Source of the DNA: a virus | Reading direction: 5' to 3' (one strand) | DNA: 33,553 nucleotides | IMG/VR virus record: IMGVR_UViG_3300042907_001641 | Location: 1 to 33,553 of that record | Shown here: positions 28,596 to 33,553 of the stretch, piece by piece | Position numbering within the stretch: the first letter of the stretch is position 1 | How the letters are laid out: the number at the start of each line of letters is the position of its first letter | Notes under the pieces: generated by a model | The model's input: the letters and a program-made list of their open reading frames with translations, nothing else | Database searches by the model: none | Told to the model about the DNA's origin: nothing | Translations under genes and position numbers: made by a program

Positions 28596-29221
28596 CGGAC
28601 GCGCCGTACAATCCGTTCACCGGCGGACTGACGCCAGCGCAGTCGGAGCTGGTCGTTGGGCAGCTCGACGACGGCACCGAGATCGCCGAGATCATGCGGC
28701 AGTTCTACCCGCTGCTGCTCGAGCGCGCGTGGGAGCGAGCCGGCGGCCAGGTGCAGCTCGGCCTCGCGTTTGATCTGCGCAACCCACGTGTGCAGGAGAC
28801 GATCGCCGGGCTGGCGCAGAAGGTGCGCCGCGTGGCCGACGTCACGCGCGAAGAAGTGCGCGCCGTGCTGGCGCGTGTCGACGCCGAGGGGCTGAGCTAC
28901 CAGCAGGCCGCGGAGTTGCTGCGCGGCGTGATCGAGACGACGGCCGACGGCGTCGAGCTGAGACCGTTCGACAGCGCCTACCGTTCGTTCATGATCGCGG
29001 TGACGGAGTCGGCGTACGCTTACAGCCGAGGCCAGGTACTGGCGTGGCAGGAGAGCGGCGAGGTCGATCGGATGCAGTGGGTCGCGGAGACCAACGCCTG
29101 CGCCATCTGCCAGGGACTCAACGGACAGATCGTCGTGCTCGGCGCGCCGTTCGAAGGCGGGCGAGAAGTGCCGGCGCATCCCAACTGTCGATGTGCTTTG
29201 TCGCCAGTGCTGAGTGACTGA
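28592..29221 (+). CDS. MuF-like minor head protein (209 aa)
   Basis: The ATG overlaps the portal stop (ATGA). The C-terminal part has the phage Mu F-like motif: NACAICQGLNGQIVVL (Cys170, Cys173), then VPAHPNCRC (His196, Cys199, Cys201), a probable zinc site. The middle is helical and includes AVTESAYAYSRGQVLAW. These proteins are minor head components, placed next to the portal and needed early in head assembly or ejection. At 209 residues it is compact and carries no toxin or ADP-ribosyltransferase extension. Confidence 0.82.
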   Translation: MTDAPYNPFTGGLTPAQSELVVGQLDDGTEIAEIMRQFYPLLLERAWERAGGQVQLGLAFDLRNPRVQETIAGLAQKVRRVADVTREEVRAVLARVDAEGLSYQQAAELLRGVIETTADGVELRPFDSAYRSFMIAVTESAYAYSRGQVLAWQESGEVDRMQWVAETNACAICQGLNGQIVVLGAPFEGGREVPAHPNCRCALSPVLSD

Positions 29222-29230
29222 TGCTATACT
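29222..29230 (+). promoter_or_regulatory. Extended -10 promoter before the protease-capsid genes
   Basis: TGCTATACT carries the TGn extension and a TATACT box (29225-29230) directly after the MuF-like stop. No good -35 is visible. The ribosome site GGAGGG and ATG 29252 follow. A promoter here would raise protease and capsid output. Unlike the other TATACT elements it has no hairpin after it. Confidence 0.55.
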
Positions 29231-29251
29231 GACCACGACGGAGGGAACGGC

Positions 29252-30790
29252 ATGGCTTGGGTAATCGGCGCGTCGCGCGATCTGCCACTCAACGATGATC
29301 TGCCGTGGGACGGTCCGGGCGCGGCTGCGCGCGTGTTCGAGCTCGCCCAGTTCGACGGCGACGAGCCGGACGTCGAGCTGGCGCGGCAGGCGTTCCTCGT
29401 GTACGACGACGAGCGTCCGGAGCTGCGCGGCAGCTACAAGCTCGGCATTGCCGACGTGATCGACGGCCAGCTGCAGGTACTGAGCAGCGGCCTGCGCGCT
29501 GCGGCGTCTCGACTGCCGCAGACCGCCGATCTCAGCGAGGATGTGGTCAACGAAGCGCGCGAGATCATCGACGGCTACGTCGCCCAGATGCTGGACGACG
29601 AAGAAGACGACGAAGAAGACGACGACAGCGACCGCGCAAAAACGCTGCCAGCGATGCGCGAGACAAAATACGACGCACCGAACTGGCTGCGCGGCAACGC
29701 GGCGCGCGGGCTCGAGTGGTACAGCGAGGGCCTGGCGGGCGACGGCGTGACAGCGCAGACCGTGCGCGAAGCGCGGGCCATGGCCGGCGGCTTCGTGAGC
29801 GAGGACAAGGCCACGCGCATGGCCGCGTGGTTCGCGCGGCACATGACGGACCTCGACGCGCCGGCGGCAAACCCCAGCCACGATGACTACCCGTCGCCGG
29901 GCGTTGTGGCCCACGCGCTGTGGGGCGGCGGCACGCGGCGGCAGTCAGAGCGCGCACAGCGCTGGGCGGAGGAGCAGGTGGCAAGCGAAGAAGAACGAGC
30001 AGCGGCGCCACGCCACGAGCGCAAGGCGGTGGTGATCGCGCCCAGTGGCGTCAGTGATCGCACGGTAACTGGCGTGTTCTCGGTGTTCGGGAACATGGAC
30101 AGCTACGCCGACGTCATCCACAACGGCGCGATGGAGAAGACCTTGCGGGAGCGCGGCACGCGCATCCTGCACCTCTGGCAGCATGACATGGACGCGCCGC
30201 CGATCGCGATGATCGAATCGATCCGCGAGGTACCGCGCCAGGCGTTGCCGGCGGAGGTGCTGCTCCGCGCGCCGACGGCCACGGGCGGCGCCGAGGTCAC
30301 GCGAACCTACCTCGACACGCCGCGCGGCAACGAGGTGCTGGCGGCGATCCGCGGCGGCGTGCCGCTGGAGATGAGCTTTGCGTTCGACGCGATCCGGTAC
30401 GACTTTATGGAGTCTGCGGATTCCCCTATCGGCGTTATCCGCAACCTGCGCGAGCTGAAGTTGTACGAGACCAGCGACGTTCTGTTCGGCGCGAACAGCG
30501 CCACCGTCGCGGCGAAGTCTCATGGCCGGCTGCCGATCGCGACGCTGCTTGCAGCGCTGAAGGCGGCGATGAGGGCCGGCGCGCGGCACAGCACGCGCGA
30601 CACACAACTGATCAACAGCATCGCCGAGGCGGCGATCGAGTTGGGCGCGACCAGCGTGCGCCTGATAGCTCAGCCTGATCCCGACGAGGAGCGCGCCGCT
30701 CGAGTAGCACTCGCTGTCCCGGTCGATCGGTCACGGCAACTGCGCGCTGCAGCAGCCGCGCTGGCGCTGCTGCACAAGGGAGGATCATAA
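29252..30790 (+). CDS. HK97-type prohead protease with long N-terminal extension (512 aa)
   Basis: GGAGGG precedes ATG 29252. The protease domain is at about residues 258-395: GVFSVFGNMDSYADVI, LHLWQHD (catalytic His311) and PLEMSFAF (catalytic Ser375), as in the U35 prohead protease family, which cuts scaffold and capsid delta domains. Before it come a first domain (1-112), a strongly acidic run (115-126, DDEEDDEEDDDS), and a helical domain (140-245) with YSEGLAGDGVTAQTVREARA and AAWFARHMTDL. The C-terminal 120 residues are helical. The extensions may act as scaffold. HK97 proteases alone are about 200-230 residues, so this one is much enlarged. Confidence 0.85.
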   Translation: MAWVIGASRDLPLNDDLPWDGPGAAARVFELAQFDGDEPDVELARQAFLVYDDERPELRGSYKLGIADVIDGQLQVLSSGLRAAASRLPQTADLSEDVVNEAREIIDGYVAQMLDDEEDDEEDDDSDRAKTLPAMRETKYDAPNWLRGNAARGLEWYSEGLAGDGVTAQTVREARAMAGGFVSEDKATRMAAWFARHMTDLDAPAANPSHDDYPSPGVVAHALWGGGTRRQSERAQRWAEEQVASEEERAAAPRHERKAVVIAPSGVSDRTVTGVFSVFGNMDSYADVIHNGAMEKTLRERGTRILHLWQHDMDAPPIAMIESIREVPRQALPAEVLLRAPTATGGAEVTRTYLDTPRGNEVLAAIRGGVPLEMSFAFDAIRYDFMESADSPIGVIRNLRELKLYETSDVLFGANSATVAAKSHGRLPIATLLAALKAAMRAGARHSTRDTQLINSIAEAAIELGATSVRLIAQPDPDEERAARVALAVPVDRSRQLRAAAAALALLHKGGS

Positions 30791-30792
30791 CC

Positions 30793-32022
30793 ATGGCGGA
30801 TACACAGCGCCTCTACAACGAGGCAACCGAGCTGTACGGTCGAGCCCGGGCATTGCTCGAGGCATCGCCGAGCGGCATGAGCGCTGAGCAGTCGGCGCAG
30901 TACGACACGATCATGGAGCAGTTCGACGGGCGGATCGCCGAGGCGAAGCGGCTCGAGCGCGGCGAGCGCGCAGCCGGCATCATCGCCGAGGCATCGCAGC
31001 CGCAGGCGCGCCTGGGCGTCGGTGGTGTCGAGGCGCGCAGCGCGACCGAAGATCGCCAGCTGGGCCTGCTGCGCACTTGGTTCAAGGGCGCGCAGCTGTC
31101 TGCTGCCGAGCGCAAGGACCTCAGCGCCGGCGTCGATGCCCAGGGAGGGTATCTCGTCGCTCCGGCAGTGCTGGCGCAGGGCATCATCAAGTTCATCGAT
31201 GACGAGGTCTACCTGCGAAGGTTGGCCACGGTCATCCCGATGGACGTCGGCACTGAGCTGATCGCACCGACGTGGGACACCGATCCGGCTGATGCCGACT
31301 GGCTCACCGAGATCGCCAGCGTCACCACCGACACCAGCATGGCGACTGGCCTGCGCACACTGCGGCCCAGCCGCCTGTCGAAGCAGGTCAAGATCTCGCG
31401 GACGCTGGTGAACCAGAGCCGCATCAACATTGAGCAATGGGTGCAGGCGCGCCTGGCCTACAAGTTTGGCATCACCGAGGAGAAGGCGTTCATGACCGGC
31501 TCGGGCGCTGCCGGCGTGCCGCTCGGCGTGTTCACTGCCAGCGCGCAGGGCATCCCGACGAGCCGCGACACCACGGCCAGCGCGACCACGTCGTTCACCG
31601 CCGACAATCTCCTCGACACCAAGCACGCGTTGAAGGCAGCGTACTGGTCGCGGCCCGGCACGCGCTGGATCATGCATCGCGACACCATCGCGCGGGTTCG
31701 CAAGTTGAAGGACGGCAACGGCAACTACCTGTGGAGCCCCGGGCTTGGACCGGGCGGCGGCATCACGCAGGGCCTGCCACCGACCATCTGCGACGTGCCG
31801 TACCTGGTCAGCGAGTACGCGCCGAACACCTACACGACTGGGTTGTACGTCGCGATCATCGGCGACTTCTCGTACTACTACATCGCCGAGACGGGCCGCT
31901 ACGAGCTGCAGGTTCTGGCCGAGCTGTACAGCGCGACGGACCAGATCGGCTACATCGGTCGCACGTACCTCGACGGCCAGCCGGTGCTCGCCGAGGCGTT
32001 CCAGCGCTTGAAGCTGGCCTGA
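30793..32022 (+). CDS. HK97-fold major capsid protein (409 aa)
   Basis: GGGAGG precedes ATG 30793. Residues 1-80 are a charged coiled coil (LYNEATELYGRARALLEA, MEQFDGRIAEAKRLERGE), the delta domain used as internal scaffold and removed by the protease. The HK97 fold follows: DAQGGYLVAPAVLAQGII (about 115-132), then SKQVKISRTLVNQS, EEKAFMTGSG, PLGVF, WIMHRDTIARVRKLKDGNGN, and the C-terminal GRTYLDGQPVLAEAFQRL. It builds the icosahedral shell. The cleavage point cannot be fixed from sequence alone, but should lie near residues 80-90. Confidence 0.94.
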   Translation: MADTQRLYNEATELYGRARALLEASPSGMSAEQSAQYDTIMEQFDGRIAEAKRLERGERAAGIIAEASQPQARLGVGGVEARSATEDRQLGLLRTWFKGAQLSAAERKDLSAGVDAQGGYLVAPAVLAQGIIKFIDDEVYLRRLATVIPMDVGTELIAPTWDTDPADADWLTEIASVTTDTSMATGLRTLRPSRLSKQVKISRTLVNQSRINIEQWVQARLAYKFGITEEKAFMTGSGAAGVPLGVFTASAQGIPTSRDTTASATTSFTADNLLDTKHALKAAYWSRPGTRWIMHRDTIARVRKLKDGNGNYLWSPGLGPGGGITQGLPPTICDVPYLVSEYAPNTYTTGLYVAIIGDFSYYYIAETGRYELQVLAELYSATDQIGYIGRTYLDGQPVLAEAFQRLKLA

Positions 32023-32035
32023 GGAGGAAACAGCT

Positions 32036-32485
32036 ATGCCACAACTCAACGAAAACGTCGCGATCGACTACGTCGGCGCCGCGGTGTCCAACGCCAACAA
32101 CACCGACAGCAACAGCACGCGGCTGGACATGTCGGGCTGGGACGGCGTGGTGTTCATCACCACGATCACCGACAGCGCGGCAACCGGCGTGGCGACGCTG
32201 AAGGTCGAGCAGAACACCAGCGACAGCGACACCGGCATGACTGCGCTGACTGGCGCGTCGGCCGCAGTGACGTGCGCGGTGAACGACGACGTCAACGGCA
32301 AGATCTTGATCGTCGATGTGCGCGCGCCGCGTGAGCGGTGGGTGCAGGGCGTGCGCACCAGCGCGACGGCGAACATGGCGTTCGGCGAGATCCTGGCAAT
32401 CCGGTACGGCCCGCGGCTGGCGCCGGCTGCAGCGAGCGCGACCACGGCAGCGGCGGCTGAGGTGGTGAGCCCGGCGGAGGTCTGA
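32036..32485 (+). CDS. Probable head decoration-type protein (149 aa)
   Basis: AGGAGG precedes ATG 32036. It is beta-rich and acidic (DGVVFITTITDSAATGVATL, DDVNGKILIVDVRAPRERW, MAFGEILAIRYGPRL) with a Pro/Ala/Glu-rich C-terminal tail of about 25 residues. Small proteins with the NGKxLIVDVxxPRxRW type pattern directly after the capsid gene are common in siphoviruses and are thought to sit on the head. No enzyme motif is seen. The role is inferred from position. Confidence 0.6.
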   Translation: MPQLNENVAIDYVGAAVSNANNTDSNSTRLDMSGWDGVVFITTITDSAATGVATLKVEQNTSDSDTGMTALTGASAAVTCAVNDDVNGKILIVDVRAPRERWVQGVRTSATANMAFGEILAIRYGPRLAPAAASATTAAAAEVVSPAEV

Positions 32486-32487
32486 CC

Positions 32488-32964
32488 ATGACCTACAACA
32501 GCAGCAACTACAGCGAGCAGGGCGGCGCGTCGTGGGTCGTGGACGGCACGCTGACCGTCAACGGGACCATGACGATCGCGGCAACGGCGACGGTCGGTGT
32601 GCCACGCGTGACGAAAATCGCGCTGGCCGCCGTCGACACGGCGGGCGGCGTGTTCGCGTGGGCGAATCCGGCAGGCGCCGCGATCCTCGTGCACAGCGTG
32701 ATGCTCGATGTCACGACGTTCACGACCGGCGCCTGCACCATCGACGTCGGTGTGGCCGCGAACGGCACGACGCTGAGCGATACGTTGATCGACGGCGCCA
32801 GTCTGGCGACGGCGGCAAAGGTGTTGAACAGCGCGACGAACGCCGGCACCAACGGATCGATGTCGCGCAAGGTCACCAGCACGCAGTTTGTCACCGGCTC
32901 GGTGGCGAGCGGCGCGTCGGCGGGCCTCGTCGGCAACGCGTACATCGTGTGGTCGGTGATCTGA
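32488..32964 (+). CDS. Small beta-rich virion protein (158 aa)
   Basis: The ATG lies two bases after the previous stop; GGAGG lies upstream within that gene. The product is rich in Thr, Ala, Val and Gly and alternates in a beta pattern (GTLTVNGTMTIAATATVG, then VHSVMLDVTTFTTGACTID), as for head fibre or decoration proteins. No known active site is visible. Its last 22 residues are repeated at the left window edge. Confidence 0.55.
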   Translation: MTYNSSNYSEQGGASWVVDGTLTVNGTMTIAATATVGVPRVTKIALAAVDTAGGVFAWANPAGAAILVHSVMLDVTTFTTGACTIDVGVAANGTTLSDTLIDGASLATAAKVLNSATNAGTNGSMSRKVTSTQFVTGSVASGASAGLVGNAYIVWSVI

Positions 32965-33017
32965 TCGCAGCGACGACCGGCGGGGCAACTCGCCGGTCGC
33001 AGCATCTCGGAGGTCAT

Positions 33018-33287
33018 ATGGCGATCATCAGCAAGAATGTCACGATCACGACCAGCGCGACGCTGATGCACACGTCGGCCAGCAATGGCTGCCGCATCTA
33101 TCTGTACAGCGCCAGCGGCGGACAGGACATCACCATTGGTCCCGCAACGGTAGCGTCTGGCACGGGCTTTGTGCTATCGAGCAGCAAGACCAGCGAGCTG
33201 ACCATCGATCTGCCGCCAGGCGACAGCCTGTACGGCATCGTGGGATCATCGACGCACACGATCCGCCTCACGGTAATGGAGTACTGA
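33018..33287 (+). CDS. Small beta-rich virion protein, second copy (89 aa)
   Basis: This is the counterpart of 140-409 at the other end of the unit, with a CGGAGG ribosome site. It differs by 15 substitutions in the codons, of which four change residues (A2, I4, T58, M87 here). Both copies have intact frames. If the ends represent one circular genome, only one copy exists in each particle. Confidence 0.7.
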   Translation: MAIISKNVTITTSATLMHTSASNGCRIYLYSASGGQDITIGPATVASGTGFVLSSSKTSELTIDLPPGDSLYGIVGSSTHTIRLTVMEY

Positions 33288-33288
33288 C

Positions 33289-33553
33289 ATGGCGCTGGGC
33301 CTGACCGTTACCGATCTGCGCGAGTACCTCGATCAGGTGCCGGATCGCGCTGCGCAGCGCGTGACGGTCACCGGCTCGCCGACTGGCGGCACGTACACGC
33401 TGACGTACCAGGGCGTCGCGACGGTCGCCATCGCCTACAACGCCACGCCAGCCACCGTGCAGGCGGCGATCACGACGGTGGCCGCGACGTCGGGCGACGC
33501 GTCGCCAGTGTCGGTGTACGGCAGCGCCGGCGGACCGTACCTGGTGGTGTGGT
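33289..33553 (+). CDS. Head-tail connector protein, second copy, cut by the window end
   Basis: It matches the first 265 bases of the gene at 411, with four silent differences, and runs off the window. It already includes the beginning of the inserted beta domain, so both strains carry the insertion. Confidence 0.8.
   Translation, partial: MALGLTVTDLREYLDQVPDRAAQRVTVTGSPTGGTYTLTYQGVATVAIAYNATPATVQAAITTVAATSGDASPVSVYGSAGGPYLVVW

Larger units (their letters stand above)
32896..33553. repeat. Right copy of the diverged terminal overlap
   Basis: It matches bases 1-675 as described for the left copy, without the 17-base insert. Base 32896 aligns with base 1 and base 33553 with base 675. It lets the unit length be read as 32,895 before the indel and 32,878 after it. 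Confidence 0.9.

Noticed and set aside
1-33553. Integrase, excisionase system or attachment site of a temperate phage
   Set aside because: No tyrosine or serine recombinase pattern was found in any frame; the excisionase-like HTH at 11106-12245 is part of a larger zinc protein and is not sufficient evidence.

Overview
The window reads as one complete, GC-rich genome of a tailed double-stranded DNA phage with a long non-contractile tail (siphovirus type), plus a short overlap. Bases 1-675 match bases 32896-33553 at about 97% identity, so one genome unit is about 32.88-32.90 kb and the gene order is circular or terminally redundant. The overlap is not exact: I count 22 substitutions, mostly silent in codons, and one 17-base indel. 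It therefore looks like two related strains joined, or a diverged duplication, rather than a clean assembly repeat. I see no integrase, transposase, tRNA, rRNA or CRISPR array. The host cannot be named from the sequence. Promoters look sigma70-like (TTGACA or TTGCAC with TATACT or TATAGT) and ribosome sites are GGAGG-type.

Layout. (1) Rightward virion genes run from 24285 to the right end and continue at the left end to 11102: terminase small and large subunits, portal, MuF-like minor head protein, a three-part HK97 prohead protease, HK97-fold capsid, small beta-rich head proteins, head-tail connector, gp10-like neck protein, tail terminator, tail tube, tail assembly chaperone pair with a clear -1 frameshift site (CCCAAAC), a tape measure with sixteen 22-residue repeats, and two tail-tip proteins. 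A nucleotide cassette (ThyX thymidylate synthase and dCMP deaminase) sits between terminase and portal.

(2) Leftward genes run from 19931 down to 11106: small unknown proteins, an SSB-like protein with an acidic tip, a sliding clamp (DnaN), a zinc protein, two double-HTH proteins, a family of small proteins separated by copied intergenic hairpins, a Mom-like DNA-modification protein, a transglycosylase-like protein, a DUF1599-like protein, a VRR-NUC nuclease and an eight-cysteine-pair zinc/HTH protein. The last of these meets the end of the tail genes convergently with 3 bases between them.

(3) Rightward from the divergent promoter region 19932-20093 come a ribbon-helix-helix protein, a large primase-polymerase/helicase protein whose gene contains a dense TGTCSCC repeat field (candidate replication origin), and the lysis genes (amidase, XhlA-like protein, holin).

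The most notable features are the candidate origin inside the primase-helicase gene, the recurrent architecture of a TATACT-type -10 box followed by a hairpin close to the predicted transcript start, the copied hairpin modules in the leftward operon, the matched operator-like sites in the divergent control region, the possible DNA-modification genes, the domain insertion in the connector, and the strain-diverged ends.
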